Shown: in pieces, positions 12,456 to 26,615 of the stretch | Layout of the letters: each line of letters opens with the position of its first letter | Numbering within the stretch: the first letter of the stretch is position 1 | Assembly (NCBI GenBank): GCA_014529385.2 | Contig: CM043963.1 | Span: 101,164,912 to 101,228,911, forward strand | Direction: 5' to 3' | Length of the DNA stretch: 64,000 nt | Source of the DNA: Adiantum capillus-veneris | Lineage: Eukaryota; Streptophyta; Polypodiopsida; Polypodiales; Pteridaceae | Position numbers and translations under genes: made by a program | The notes under the pieces: generated by a model | What the model saw: only the letters and a program-made list of their open reading frames with translations | What the model was told of the DNA's origin: nothing | Database searches by the model: none

Positions 12456-14890
12456 AGTTGTTTAAATCTTAACTAATAAGACATAATTGAATTTTTACAT
12501 TCAAATGATAGCTGGCCAAGGAATAATGAACTGATATGTACAAAAATAACTCAGTATTAGAATTATTTAGGTAAAATGATTGTAGGAAAAAGATCCTCTT
12601 TCAATAAGACTAGTAGTAAAAGAACTTCCCCGTTCCTTAATGAGTATTTCATTACAAAAAGGTTGCTTGCCAAAGAAAGAAAGACATCCAAGATAAGATA
12701 GAGTCCTTACCTACATCCATCCAAACAAGACAACAATTCAGTTAGCCTTGGATGTGTTTTACAGGTATCAATGGACCATATCAGTTGTTATCCATGTCCA
12801 TCTTATAGGTTTTAGTTACTTTGGACAAGCTAGGTTGTTTATTAGCACTGGTATGTTTAGCAATTATTTACTTGTTATATCAAAAAATGAGTGTTACCTT
12901 CTACCTTTTATACTGAGCTGTGAAGCCCACCAATAATCCATATATCAATTTTGTGAGATCTATTTTTTACACCATAGCTTGGTAGCTATGCTTTGCAGTA
13001 GTATCCATATACTTACCTTCAGGAGTAACAATCTCAAGGTGTTGTTGGTATTCCTTTACATAACGACTTAAAACTATGTAAGATGCCCAATGGTATCAAA
13101 AAAAGAGGTTAATGTATAATCTGACCCCTTTTTTAAAAAAATGACAGTATGACCAATCAATAGAGTATCAAAAAAACTCCATCCATACTAAGTAGACTCA
13201 TGGATTACCAACCATAGCTTTCTTTTCCAAAAGCCGAAAATTAACAGTTGTATACTTACCTTCAAAATGCCCAACTTACACGGACTGTAGTGTCCGGCTT
13301 GATTTGCGCATGCTACCTTAAAGCTTCAACAGTCATGGGTATTAGTAAAACAACACCCCATCCCCTTATCTGATATGAAGTCTCAATGGTGATAAGACCA
13401 AGTGTGGCAACCAAAATACCAACAGTTTCCGAATCCTGCTAGTTAAATAAATAACTCTGTTTCCTAGTGAGAAAAAACCAGTTAAGTCAGCGACAACACC
13501 AGTCATTATGCTGGTTTTTTCCAGGTCCTGCAGTGGCTAGAGTCAGATCCAAGTGACCAATCGGTCATCACCAAATGTTGCTTCCATCTACACAGTCGGG
13601 ACAAAGAACCAGTTCCCCATCAAGCAATATAAATGTCTAGATGTAGCAGATGTTAAGAACGGCCATCAAGCCAGGCCAATCATCATACTCCCAACCACAT
13701 ACATCTATACACACATACACATACTGCCACACACACACATAATAATTTTTGCAAAAGGTGAAGTCCTGCACCGGCTATTTACAAATCCATTTCACCATAC
13801 TGTGGCAATCCCCAGCTTGTATGCAAGCTTTCCTTTCAACAGAAAAACACCGACTGTCATTTTTTATGCACAAGCGATCCCAAGGCCATCCATAATGCCT
13901 AGGCCTAGCACATTCTACCATGTACAGTGTTTTCATTTTATTTAGCCTTTCAATAAAAGCAAACGAGATCTTGGTATGAGAAACCCATTCATCAGATTAT
14001 ATACAGTAACGAGCTCAATTACTCATAGTTCCTTTTCAAACAAAGAAGCAGAACAACCACTAGCCACCAATATATGCCATAGTTATTACATCCAGTCCCT
14101 ACCATTGACCATCCCAAGAGGTGCCAACCAATCCCAATATGTAGAGCTCGACAGCCCTCGACAGTAAACCATAGAGGCGACCTAATCATTCCACGGTCAG
14201 GAGCAGCTCTAATATGATGTTTATATCAGCTTATAATAGGCGGGGGTGTATCATTCCTAAGTTTACCATATCAAGCTCCTTGATATAACAAGAATACCAT
14301 AGCCGTAGTTTTAATTGCATAGTATGCGTGCTTGCAACAAGCATAAGGTAGGACCACCTTCCCTAAATTAAAACCTTTTAGTGTTTAATCATGCATAGAT
14401 AGTGCAGTAAACCAACTAACCCAGCAAGAGTGAGAAAAAAACCTGAGTCACTCGTGTGGTGAGCTCCATTTTCCTTGGTAGTAAAGCAGACAATAGGTGT
14501 TTTCAAAATAACTCAACACAACCACAATGGCTAAGTGAGGGGCAGATATGCAGCCCTCATGTGTTTTTATAATAGGAGGAGGCCGGTCTGTCCGTATGCT
14601 GTGCCAAGGTAGCAAGAGAGTCGGGCCGCACTCCCTCATGAGTGTGTGATAGCATAGATCTGCACGCCTATGGCCATCAAGGAGATCGATAGTCAGGGGG
14701 GAAGAAAGCTGCCTTCACTGCGCCATGAGAGCAGACACCATTGAACACGCTCGACTCTCCAGAAGTATAGAGCATCATAATATATTCAAGGGCTAGGCCC
14801 CCCCCGGTAGTAGTAAACTTAGTGGTCTATTTTAAATGCAATCTCTTAAGTTGACCTAGTCTGGTCCAGGCAAAAGGGCAAAAAAAAAGG
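12456..14890. other. No gene recognised
   Basis: Only short or compositionally biased ORFs, the longest being 130 aa at 13553-13945. None has a recognisable domain or intron-exon structure. No terminal repeats were found. Confidence 0.5.
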
Positions 14891-14894
14891 GGAA

Positions 14895-15140
<246 letters not shown>

Positions 15141-15837
15141 CTGCCGATAATGGATTAGAGAGAGAGAGGGGGGGAGAGAGAGAGAGAGATATGGAGAGGG
15201 GAGAGGTGTACATAATGGAGGAGAGAGAGTGTGGTTTGATAATGGAGGAGAGGGAGAGGTTGTGGTACCAATATGGGGCGGCCCCTCTTTGGGCGCATGA
15301 GTCAAGGAGGGGGTGGCAGGGTGGCGGCAGCCTGCAACACAACAAAAGAAAATGTCTTTTTTGTTTATAAATGCTCCCCCCCTCCCATTGGAGCTCGCTC
15401 CCACGGCCACGGCTCCTAAGCCGGCCGTCACCACCATAGCGGTAGCTTGTGGATCTCTCCAAGACTACATGAGAATCTGTAATCTCAATCAAGGGATGAA
15501 TTTCCACATATCTTCATTGATTGTTGTTTGATTTGAGTGTCATAATATACATATGGAAGCTCATGTTAAGAAGCTATCAAGCAAAACCTTGGTGAGATGA
15601 ACCCAACTACATGGCATGCATTTCAAAGCAGACCCAAAAACTACTAATTGGACGAACCCCAAAACATACTAAACTACCCATAACTTTCCCATCCTTACTT
15701 TGATTGGCAAGTTGTATAGACAAGCTTGGAGAGCATCTTGAGTACTACCCACAAACTTACATTTTAGCAACATCCATTCATCTTGTCTCACAGACATCAA
15801 ACCACATATATTGGCCCCCAAGTCCACATTTAGCATA

Positions 15838-15961
15838 CATTTTGGCAATTTGATGTCATTGCAAAATCCTCGCATAAACCGTGAAGAATCCTCACATAAG
15901 ATCCTTATTTTGCAAGCATTTTGGCAATCTGATGTCATAGCAAAATCCTCGCATAAACCAT
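15838..15961. repeat. Direct repeat beside the LARD-like element
   Basis: TTTTGGCAATTTGATGTCAT and the following GCAAAATCCTCGCATAAACC recur about 79 bp later with one or two changes. The second copy ends just before the LTR boundary at about 15963. Confidence 0.8.
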
Positions 15962-15962
15962 T

Positions 15963-16487
15963 TTCGAAGTGAGCGTGTCTCCAGGGTCCAGGAATGTGCT
16001 TGGCTTCTGGCTATAGATAGAGAAGCAGTCTAGGTGCAAACCAAGGGAAACTAGTGTGATTAGGGCCAATTTAGTGTTAATAAGGTGATGTATGGGTGTT
16101 TAGAGAGAATTGCAAGAGAATATCACAGATCGGAAAGGCTTAAGGGCTAAAATCCAACTTAGAACAGATATTAACACTTAATTGAGTTGGCAATCAAAAG
16201 ATGTTTCCATTCAAGAGATATCTAGAACCCTTGATACAAATTGGTTGAATATTTCAACGTCGATATTCCTGCTGATTTGAAATCCCCTATTTCAATAACC
16301 CAAACCGTTGGAAGAAACTCGTAATTGCCAAGCACAACACCCACCTTGTACTGTTTCTTTGCTCTTCAATCACGTGCTAGATGCTTCCCGAATGAGAAGC
16401 TTGCTTATCAAAAACTCCTTCTGCCATTCCTTTCTGTCCTGCTTCCCCACAACCGCCTCCTTTGTTACTTCAAGATCCTGAGAGTGA

Positions 16488-16562
<75 letters not shown>

Positions 16563-17632
16563 CTCTTTTGCTCTTGAATTCCATGCTAGACGCTTCCCTC
16601 TCCTCTTCTTCACGTTCCTCTCCCTCAGCAAATCAGCACACTTCTTCTTCTTCGACTACTCCCACTCTCCAAAACACGCTTTCTTGTTCTTGTTCGACTC
16701 CACCCGCTCCCCACAACCTTGCTGCTTCTTCTTCCTTCACTCCCCAAAGAGATCTCGCCAAAAAAATCTCCTCCGAAAAACTCCCAAAAAAACGGCCCTT
16801 AGGGCATGTGTATGGCCTCTTTCCATTCTCGTCACCCAAGATCCCTATTTTTCGCCTCTCTTTTTGCATGTGAAAGCCCGCCTCCTATTCCTGGCACGGC
16901 TCTCTTGAGCCCCAAGCTTCTCATATGCATTTACTCTTAGCAAGGGTAGCGACAGTCCCGTCGGTGCTCCCACTTTCCCTCTCAAAAGAGATTTGGCCCA
17001 AGGGGTGCAGAAACATCACCACACACATGCATGTCAGCATTTAAACCCTAGTAACGAGCGTTGTTGCCTTGCCATCACGGGCCACCACAATCGTCTAACA
17101 GGCTCAAAACCGCCACCAACTTTGCCTGCTCATGCCGAGAATGCCCGCGCAGTGCCCAATAGGGCCAACAGCCATCGCGGCAGCTCGTGACGAGCTCCTC
17201 ACCACACCTCATGATACCAATGCAATGTCCATCTTGCTTTACATATACTCGAGATCCCCCATAAACGCGACCGCATGTGGTATTATCTGCGGCCACGTGG
17301 TGCCTCCTCATTGCCTTGGCCTCAAAGCCTTCCAAAAAAAACCCCACCTAGCATAAAAAAAGTGCTTCCTTCCCACCAACTTGCCACAAGGTGCCCAAAA
17401 CTTTGTGATCGGGGCGTAAAGCCCGCTGAGAACCGTGGTTTCCACCTTCCTCCTCACACTCCCTAAGTATTCTAAGGCTTTTGAACCCGCTACCCAATTG
17501 AATCAAAACGAGGTAAATCCATCTGGCATCACACCGCCACCACTTGGCTTCAACTTCAATTCGCAATAACTTGTCGTCTTGGACTTCGTTTGAGACGCTG
17601 TCACTTTTTGCTCGCTTTATATAGAATGCATA
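15963..17632 (-). repeat. LTR (3' copy) of the LARD-like element
   Basis: Matches 20236-21868 throughout, for example AAGCAGTCTAGGTGCAAACC and AGGTAAATCCATCTGGCATC in both. It carries an (AC)n tract where the partner has (AG)n. The LTR has many short ORFs but no gene. Confidence 0.85.
16488..16559. repeat. (AC)n microsatellite inside the LTR
   Basis: A 72-bp AC tract flanked by CCTTTGTTACTTCAAG on the left and ACCTCTTTTGCTCTTGAATT on the right. The same flanks bracket an (AG)n tract in the partner LTR. Confidence 0.97.
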
Positions 17633-17639
17633 CAATCCC

Positions 17640-20235
17640 TGGCAAAGCTCCAAAATTATCAGATGGCATATCTATCGAGGTGGCCAACCTGACTCAAAAC
17701 TGGCCCCTAGCAAACCTTTGACCGTCCATATCTTGGCATCCAGGACTCCAATCGACGATCTGAAAAGACCAACATGCTCCATAAATCAAGCACTACACGC
17801 CCATATCCTTAAACTGGCTTGGACCACCTGGCCGCTCATTTGGCTTATCCGTCTCAGATATACAAACTGTCCTAGCTTCAAATTGACATAACTTGGGCAC
17901 TATGGCTCTGTTTGACGAGGCGTCTCGACTTGCTACTTCAGCACCTCAAGGTCTACATAACTGGGTCAAAAACTAGCCCCTCAAACATTCTTCACCTATC
18001 TCCCTGTCAGGCCCTATCTGGAGCCCTCTTGGTCTAGAAAACCACATAAAGCATACATCTCCTCCCTCTTGCTAACATAATAGCTGTTAACATTGTTCAT
18101 AAGTTTGGCAAGACCTCGAATATGTATGCAGATTTGCATGTTTCACTCTGTGCCCACAAAGAGGCACGACACACACACCCTCTAAACCTGCACATCCTTC
18201 GGTGTGTGCCAATCATTACTCCAAATTTGCAAGCATAATCCTGTAAATCTATAAGCATTACTCCAATGTGAGCATGCTTTGAAAAAATTTCCAACATGTG
18301 GCCTTATTAGAATATACTCTCCTCCAGGATCATAAGGAAAACACAAGAATTTTGTAGCAATAGATTAAAAACAAAAATTAACCCATCAACCATCATAAAA
18401 ACCGCCTGGATCATATGGCATATAAGTCAATTGCCACAAAGCTTGCACATATCCATCTCCACCCGGATCAAACGGCATATCAATCAATTGCCCCAGATTA
18501 TGCATATAAGTGTTCCCTCCTGGATCAAAAGCTAGCTCAACATCCCCTACATCATAGGGTAACAGAAACTCCCATACAACAACAAGTAGATCACTAGATA
18601 CTACAATATCCCTTGTGCAATTGGCTCATCCAATTGTTGATCATCAATCAAAAAGCATTGAAATTTCAAGCATGCATATCTGGATACATCAAGTCTCTAG
18701 AAAAATCCTCTTCATCAGACTTTTGAGATGCATCAGAAAAAATTTCCCTAGTTTGTATAGGCCCAAACCCCAATAGAGCATCATCCAACAACTGCATAAG
18801 GTCATCATCAACCACATATGGATAAACGTGCTTATGTATGAAAAACCAAACTACTCGGTACCCTTGAATTCATAATTGATAAGCCTTCTAAAGCTTCATC
18901 CAATAAGCACATAAGCTCAAAGTCAACTGCTTCAGAAGATTCCTCTATTCTGCATATCTCAGGCTGCAAACTAGGCTTTCTGCACATGGTATACATACTA
19001 GCCACATTTGTTGTATATTACTCATCAAGTTTCTCCCCCTCATCCAAATATCTTTGAACTTCTGTAGCACAAATCTCAGCATGCACATTGAAAATTGCAT
19101 CGACTGTCCTGTCCATATCATCGGCACAATGCAACCAATCATATGTAGCACCAAGAGATTGCACTTTTTTGTGCGCCCCCTTTGAATAAGCATCATCAAC
19201 TTCACAATCATTCTGCCATAAAGTGAGCCCTGTGACACTAACTCTTGATAAAGAAGGATTCTGCAGCCACTCTAAATCATCACTTTGCATATCTGCAAGC
19301 ACATACTCTTGCACATTCAAGCCCTTAAAATCTGGTATATCCAAACCTTGTAAATCTGATATACACAAGTCCTATAAATGCTCATGTACATCTACACCCT
19401 GTTGAACCCTCTTGTATGTACAGACCCTCTAAATCCTCTTGCTTTTCTCGACCCTGTAAGTCTTCAACTTTAGCCATTTACATAGAAGCTACAATTCCAA
19501 GCTTCGCATAGACAACTTGAACAACCTCTTCATCATCCTTATCATGAATAGCCTATCATCCTCAAGCAAGCATTGATCAATAGCAATTTCAATCTTAGCC
19601 CTAATCTGCTTGCAAACCTCCACATAGGTAAGTACATTAACATATTCCTCATCGTCTTCATACATGCTTCAATCCTAGCATTCTCGGATAACTACATCTT
19701 TAAACGTGCTCCAGCTATGCAGATTTTGTTTTTGAAGCTCCTGAACTATCTCAATAAAGTCTGGGATCACAAACCTAACGAATTTTAGAATCTTGTTCTC
19801 TTTTGACACCCCATGCTGCTCCAGCTCCTCTTCATAGCAATCCAAGTATCCTACTAGATCATACCATCAAAAATCCCATGCTGATCAAAAACTGAGTGTT
19901 TGGAATTTTCCAGTGCTAATTGTAGCAGCATCTCTTGTTTCCAATTATTTGACGCTTTGGATTTCCTATTTTACTGGCTCCGATACTTTAAAAATTTATG
20001 TGTTATCATGCCCTTGAATTCCACCCAATTCATTTTTTGCAGACTGCTGCAATTCTCAGTTCTCAGTTTTCAAATTGGTAGTCAAATTTTGATTCATAAT
20101 TTGCACTTGACTTGCATATTGTTGCTGCAAAATAGCATCCATTAACCCCATAATTTGTTGCATCTCTTTCTTTGGGTCTGTTGACATGGCTGGCTCCGTC
20201 TACCCCAATCAAATTCGCGTCGGGTTCACCAAAAA
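17640..20235 (-). other. Interior of the LARD-like element
   Basis: About 2.6 kb with no enzyme domain. The longest frames are 19018-19368 (116 codons) and the overlapping 18945-19238, both minus. The former has imperfect short repeats around DLQGLDIPDF and DFKGLNVQEY and an acidic Asp/Glu-rich tail. It may be a relic of a gag-like frame or simply non-coding. I do not recognise it. Confidence 0.5.
20218..20235 (-). other. Primer binding site of the LARD-like element
   Basis: The minus-strand sequence TTTTTGGTGAACCCGACG begins directly inside the LTR end. A TGG start a few bases from an ACA LTR terminus is the normal arrangement for a tRNA 3'-end primer. The tRNA species was not assigned. Confidence 0.6.
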
Positions 20236-20754
20236 TGTCAAAGTGAGCGTGTCTCCAAGGTTGACCAGGAAAGCACCAGGCTTTTGGCTGTAGACAAAAA
20301 AGCAGTCTAGGTGCAAACCAAGGCAAACTAGTGTGATTAGGACCGATTTAGTGTTAATAAGATGATATTGAGGTGTTTAGAAAGAATTGCAAGAGAATAT
20401 CACAGATCGGAACAGAGTTAATGGCTAAAATCCAACTTAGAACATATATTAGCACTTAATTGTGCTGGCAATCAGAAGATGTTTCCATTAAACAGACATC
20501 TGGAACCCTTGGTACAAATCGGTTGCATATGCCAACATTGGTATGCCTATTGATTTAAAATCCCCTATTTCAACAACCCAAACCCATTGGAAACTCATAA
20601 TTGCCAAGCACAATACCCACCCTATATTGTTTCTTTGCTCTTGAGTCCCGTGCTAGACGCTTCCTGAACCAGAATCTTGTTTATCAAAAACTCCTTCTGC
20701 CGTTCCTTTCTTTCCACTGCTTCCCCACAACCGCCTCCTTTGTTACTTCAAGGT

Positions 20755-20833
<79 letters not shown>

Positions 20834-21868
20834 GAGAGAGAGACCTCTTTTGCTCTTGAATTCTACGCTAGACGCTTCCCTCTCCTCTTCTTCACGTTCC
20901 TCTCCCTCGGCAAATCAACACATTCTTATTTGACTACTCCCGCTCTCCAAAACATGCTTGCTTGTTCTTCTTCGACTCCACCCGCTCCCCACAACCTTGC
21001 TTCTTCTTCTTCTTCCTTCACTCCCCAAAGAGCTCTTGCCAAAAAAACTCTCCTCCAAAAAACTCCCAAAAAACCGGCCCTTAGGGTGTGTGTATGGCCT
21101 CTTTCCATTCTTGTCACCCAGGCTCCCTATTTTTAGCCCCTCTTTTTGCATGTGAAAGTCTACCTCCTATTCCCGGCACGGCTCTCTTGATCCCCAAGCT
21201 TCCCATGTGCATTCCCTCTTAGCTGGGGCAATGACGGCCCCGTCGGTGCTCCCACTTTCCCTCTCAAAAGAGATTTGTCCCAAGGGGCACGGGAACATCA
21301 CCTCCACGCGAGCTTGCCATGTCAGCATTTATACGTGACCAATGGGCATCACCGCGGGCCACCACTGCTGCCTAATAGGCTCAAACCACCACCAACTTTG
21401 CCTGCTCATGGCGCGAATTCCTGCGTAGTGCCCAATAGGGCCTACAGCCATCGTCGTAGCTTGGGAGGAGCTCCTCACCCCACCTCATGATACCAATGAA
21501 ATGGCCATCTTGCTTTACATATACCCTAGATCCCCCATAAACGCAACCGCATGTGGGATTATCCGCGACCACGTGGCGCCTCCTCGCTGCGTGGGCCTAA
21601 AAGCTTTCAAAAAAAAACCACCTAGCATTAAAAAAATTGCTTCCTTCCCAACAACTTGCCACAAGGTTCCCAAAACTTTGTGATCACAAATCCCTACGTA
21701 TTCCGAGGCTTTCGAATCCCCTAACCGATTCAATCAAAACGAGGTAAATCCATCTGGCATCACACCGCCGCCACTTGGCTTCAACTTTAGTTCACAATAA
21801 CTTACCGTCTCAAACTCTATTTGAGATGTTGGCACTTTTTGCTAGCTCCGTACACCGCATAGAATGTA
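20236..21868 (-). repeat. LTR (5' copy) of the LARD-like element
   Basis: Partner of 15963-17632. The left edge, TGTCAAAGTGAGCG, gives the LTR end. Similarity is lost on the right near 21868. Confidence 0.82.
20756..20842. repeat. (AG)n microsatellite inside the LTR
   Basis: An 87-bp AG tract with one AT interruption, at the same place in the LTR as the (AC)n tract at 16488-16559. Confidence 0.97.
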
Positions 21869-21989
21869 TATGGGGATGTTTGAGGAGCCTTTTCACATCA
21901 ATGATATATATACTAGTTTTAAAAAAAGACCTCAAGTTAACTATTTCAACAATTTTTTCTTTGACTTGAGGACTTTCAAAGAGAAATTA

Positions 21990-23960
21990 TTTAATTCTTT
22001 GATCTTCAACATTCTAAGGGGAATGAGCAAGACATTTTTGTGATTAGGCTAGATGAAAGTGAAATTCAAGGGAGAGGTATGAAAGTGACACTCCACCTAT
22101 CTTTGAAAGTGATGTTGCCCCAAGAAGACAGCAGGCATGGTGGTCACCTTCTCCTCTCAAAAAGAAGAGAAAGTTATCAAGTACTCCATCCCATGCTGAT
22201 TCAAAGAAGGAAGAAATAAATTCAAGCAAGAGGAAGCAAAAAAATCAGTCACCATCTTTGCCTTCTTCCTCCTCTTCCTCTTTGGCATCATCACCATCAT
22301 TTGACATGGAGCACAACGACTTGCCACCCAGGAGAGAGAAGAGAAGGGTAAACGGAGGAGCTATGTGGCATGGAAGAGGTCAAATAAGTTGAAAAAAATT
22401 AAAGAGGGAGGAAAGAACATCAACTTTCTTACCTATGATGGAACCTTTGGAGCAATTGATAAAGTATTGGCCTTTATCCAACAATTTGACACGTCTTTTT
22501 GAGATGAAGATTTCTCATAATCTTCAAAGCTCCAAAATTTATCTACACACTCCCCAAAGTCAGCCCATCAAAGGTGGGCAAGCCTACATAGTCAAGGTGA
22601 AGCTTCAAATATTTGGAAATCTTTGAGGAATGCTATTAGATAGAAATTCCTTCTAAGTGATGCCAAAGACAAAATCCTCACGGAATGGAAAAGCTTGAAG
22701 ATGATCCCATATTTGTCTATCCCCACAAATATGTGGATAAATTTTGGATGTAGACTTTGCAAAAGTAACAACTTTGTATTGGCCTATCTGAGGAGATGAG
22801 TGAGTGTGTCAACTCACAAAGACCTAAAACTAGTTCATACGTCGTACTATGGTCGCTTTGAGGATCCATTTCCAACAAGGGACTAAGAAGCTTTCTAAGC
22901 CAACAAAAGCCAAGGAATCAACTAAGCCAAAGGGGAAGAATGTGATGCAAAATTATCCCAAAACTAACAACAACAACAAATAAGTAAAGGCAAAAGAAAA
23001 GGGCTACAAAGATAAAGATAAACTTTCTCTTGAAGAGGTTGAACGTTATCGTAAAGATAACAAGTGTTTCAAGTGTGGAGATTATGGTCACGTTTTTTGG
23101 GCATGTCTTGAGAGAAATGAACGTAATGACCCTCCTAGAGCCACCATGGTGGAAGATCTAAAAGAGGAACTCCATTACAAAGGATAACTACTCTCTTATG
23201 CTTGGGAAAATTAAAAGAGCATTATGCTTTTGTATTGTTTGACCTTGGCTCTACCCACAACTTCATTTATGTTGAGCTAGCCACCAAGCTAGGAACTCAT
23301 GACTTTGAGATGGGAGATGTGGTACAAGCAAATGGAGTTTTCAAAGGGAAAGAGGTCTGAGTCACTCCGTTGATTGGGAAATTTTGTCTCCATGTGAAAA
23401 GTTACGTTGATAAAGAAGATTTATTCATCTCTCCACTCAAGCATGAAGATGTTATCCTAGGGGCACCATGGTTTGATTGCATGCCTGCCAACTATGAAGT
23501 TTATAGAGGGAAAACTCTTCTTTTCCCGAGGAAAGGATGTTGCACATGTTTTTAATAGTGTGGGAAACACTAAACCTCTTGTACAAACTCAAACTTTAGA
23601 CAAAGTAATGAAAATCTCTCTTTCTTGTTAAATTGTTTTTGTCAAGGAGTCTAAGAAAGATGCAAGTGTTCCTAATGAAGTTAAAAATGAAACTAGAGAG
23701 GAATTGTAAATTTTTAGTTTCCTAAATGAGTTTCAAAATGTGTTTACAGATGACATCCCAAGGAGCTACCTCCCAGAAGGAGACAAGATGATCATTCCAT
23801 AGAACTCCTGCTTGGTAGCTCACTTCCTAAGAAGCCTCCTTATCGAGTGTCACCGGCTTAGCAAGAGGAGATTATGAGGCAAGTAAACGAGCTTATGGGA
23901 AAAAGGGATGGTCAGGGCCTAGTTCATCTCCATTTTGTTCATCCATTCTATTAATACAAA
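21990..23960 (+). pseudogene. Decayed Ty3/gypsy gag-protease-RT start
   Basis: Read across several frames, a Lys/Ser-rich linker (22.1-22.3 kb) precedes a retrotransposon gag-like stretch (22.4-22.9 kb). A CCHC knuckle, CFKCGDYGHVFWAC, lies near 23068-23109. A protease-like FDLGSTHNF (23250) continues into an open 61-codon frame at 23370-23555 with GAPWFD. An acidic linker then leads into the N-terminus of an RT (YLPEGDKMIIP, near 23770). Many stops and frameshifts break it. Similarity fades by about 23960, shortly before the Tat-like gypsy insertion at 24165. The catalytic RT core is not seen. Confidence 0.7.
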
Positions 23961-24160
23961 AGAAAGATTGTACTTATGATATAATGCATTAGATACAAGG
24001 GATTGCCAGTGTCAAAAATAAAAGATTCATATATAGTGAAAGGCTACATTACAAAAAGGGCCCCCAAGTCCACTCGCACCTTCATTGTGTTGCTTGTACT
24101 TGTGGGGATTTTTGCATAATTCTTTATTTGCTTTCCTTCAATATTTCTTGTCAAGCCAAG

Positions 24161-24164
24161 ATGG
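24161..24164. other. Target-site duplication, left copy (ATGG)
   Basis: ATGG precedes the left LTR and follows the right LTR (35527-35530). Gypsy elements usually make 4-6 bp duplications. Confidence 0.75.
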
Positions 24165-25870
24165 TGATAGCCGTTTTTTCGGCTCTTTGTAATTGCCACA
24201 GTGAGTCACCCTACCAAAATCACCCAAACACTGTGGCTATCCCTACCATTTCACTGTACATAGGCGTGCGTGAGTCACGGGACTTTTCTCATATCTTCTT
24301 AAAAAACCCTCAATTAGCTAGTCATTGGGCTAGTTGAGCCAAAAAAATAAAAAATATAAAAAATATAAGTATATTATGGCCCATGCGTATGTAAATATTT
24401 CTTTGTATATAGGGCCTAAATAAAAGATTTTTTCATAATTATTTTGGCATTTATTTAAATATTTCTACCTAGGTGTGTGTTATTTATGCTCTGTACATTG
24501 CCTCACCATTACCACAATTTTTCTTACCATTTTTCATACTCTTTATTCCATATAGAAATATTTTCATGTAAGCTTCTCTTATATTTGGTGTAACTCCACC
24601 CCAACAAAAATCCAAAAAAACTAGTTTTATTTATGTGTATATTTTTTCACTATTGTGATTTTTCCCTTCCTACATCTATTTTGTTTTTTTTTCTAAAAAG
24701 TTAGAACACTAAAAATATTTATCTTTTTATGGTAGCCTCATAATGAGAGAGATTTCTTTTGACCCCTTTATATTTTTTTCCACTTATATTATTTATATTT
24801 GACATGTACATATTTTTTAGACCCCTCAATATTTGATTTTCTTAGTTGTACTATTCACTTATATCATAATCTCAACAATATCTTCAATTATAGACCTACC
24901 AAATAAGGTCAAGGGTAGGTGGCATGCATACATGCACTATGGAGGGCTCACTCTTGGAGGTATTCAAAAGAATCATCCAAAGAAGGACCGCACAAGGACC
25001 TTGTGCAATGGAAAAAAACGGTCGGTTTTGCTGAATTTTTAAAGTTCACTTTCTCTCCGAATTTGAAAAGGTGATACAAACAAAAGTTGTAGCTCGTGGG
25101 CTGAACTTTTGCCTCGAATTTTTTCATATTTTTTTGAGCTACGAGCTGTGAGCTATGATTTTATTAGTGGACCCCAGTTTTCCCATGCTATGCAGCCACA
25201 CTCTCTCTTCCACTTTATCATTTTCCTCTTTCACACACACTTCTCCACTCATCATCCCCACCTCTCTCACCACTCCTCTATGCACCCTACTCACCTTCTC
25301 CTCAACCTTGAAGAATAAGAGAAACCATGGTGAACTCATACCTCCCACACACAATTCCATTCCAAAATTGACCACCTAGTCTCATTTTTCCTCCTCCAAT
25401 TTACCCATATCTATCAAAAAAACCACAAAATTCAGCCTCTTCTCTTAAAAGACAGCATCATGGTGGTTGATTACTCAGCTTCAATTACCTTGTCTCTCAA
25501 GGAAGGTCAAGAGTGGAGAAAAAATGTACCGTCAAAGCTAGTGGACCGTCAACAAGCGTCAAAATTGGCCCTACTCAAGACACTTGGAGCATCAACCTTG
25601 TAAGAAATCCACCTTTTCTTACCTCTTAAGAGTTTTTCTTCCTTATTTGTATCCTACATGGATACTCCCATTGTAAATATCCAATTCCATTTGTAAATTA
25701 ATACTAACTCTACTAACACTAACCCACTATGGAAAGTCCTATCACCTCCATTTCTCTCCTCTCTCTTTCCCCACCAACTTCTTGATAATTCCAAGCAAAA
25801 GAAATTAGATAAATTGCTGAAAATCTAACCCAACCATGGTTAGAGGAGTAACCCTAGCCTTCAAAATTGC

Positions 25871-25877
25871 TATAAAA
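25871..25877 (+). promoter_or_regulatory. Probable LTR TATA box
   Basis: TATAAAA in the context AATTGCTATAAAAGGAGGG, repeated in the right LTR at 34507. Its position about 1.7 kb into the LTR would put the U3/R border near 25.9 kb. No transcription start can be proved from sequence alone. Confidence 0.6.
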
Positions 25878-26536
25878 GGAGGGTGTAGCTAGCACAAAAG
25901 GGGGAGCCATAAGCAAGAGCACTATGCTATAACTTGAGAAGCCAAGCTCAACCTCTCTAGAAGGAGCTCTTGAGTGGAAGCTCATTGTCTTATGCATGTG
26001 CATGTGTTGTAATAGGGGATTAGCAAGGGAACTCTATGCCATTGTAAGAGAGAGAGTGATAATTCAATTGAGAGTAGGAAATCTATCATTTCTCCTACTA
26101 GTGTAAGCCCAACATTTGCTGAATCAAGGAGGGTGGATTTGGACTAAGCTTGGATACTTTGTCTCCCTTCCAACGTGAAGTAATGGACAACAATGATGCG
26201 TAAGTGTCTTGGTGTTTTTTGTTAAGTTCTTGATAGCTTGTCTCTGGTGTTGTCATCAATCTAGCCATAAATCCCACATATTGTAAGAGGGCGACAGGGT
26301 GGAGAGGACTCCCCTGGCCTTAAGACAGTGATTGGGGTGGCTTTTCTTGTGATGTGTTGTGGTGAAATTTACGCAAGCTATGTTGAACAAATACTAATCT
26401 CACTTTGATTTGTCATGACAGATTCGTAACAAGGTATTAATGCAACAAGCACCCCCTCCCCCTTTCTCTCTCTTTCTTAAATATATAGTTGTGTTTTGCT
26501 TGATCATTGCCGATACGTTTCAAAGCAGCCCGAGCA

Positions 26537-26540
<4 letters not shown>

Positions 26541-26612
<72 letters not shown>
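26541..26612. repeat. (CT)n microsatellite in the 5' LTR
   Basis: A pure 72-bp CT tract. The matching place in the 3' LTR holds (CT)n followed by (AT)n. Confidence 0.97.

Positions 26613-26615
<3 letters not shown>

Larger units (their letters stand above)
15963..21868 (-). mobile_element. Non-autonomous LTR retrotransposon (LARD-like)
   Basis: Two direct repeats of about 1.65 kb (15963-17632 and 20236-21868) flank about 2.6 kb that shows no gag, protease, RT or integrase. Next to the right-hand repeat, the minus strand reads TTTTTGGTGAACCCGACG, a plausible tRNA primer site just inside an LTR ending in ACA. The element therefore points leftward and the right copy is the 5' LTR. The interior has only short, repetitive frames. 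The outer LTR ends are approximate because the copies have diverged. Confidence 0.72.

Noticed and set aside
13553..13945. 130-aa ORF
   Set aside because: Low-complexity His/Ile/Thr composition, no domain and no neighbouring exon. Judged a chance frame.
25139..25379. Small ORFs in the Tat LTRs (also 33775-34015)
   Set aside because: They occur identically in both LTRs and overlap on opposite strands, with Ser/Thr/His-rich products. They are not supported as genes.
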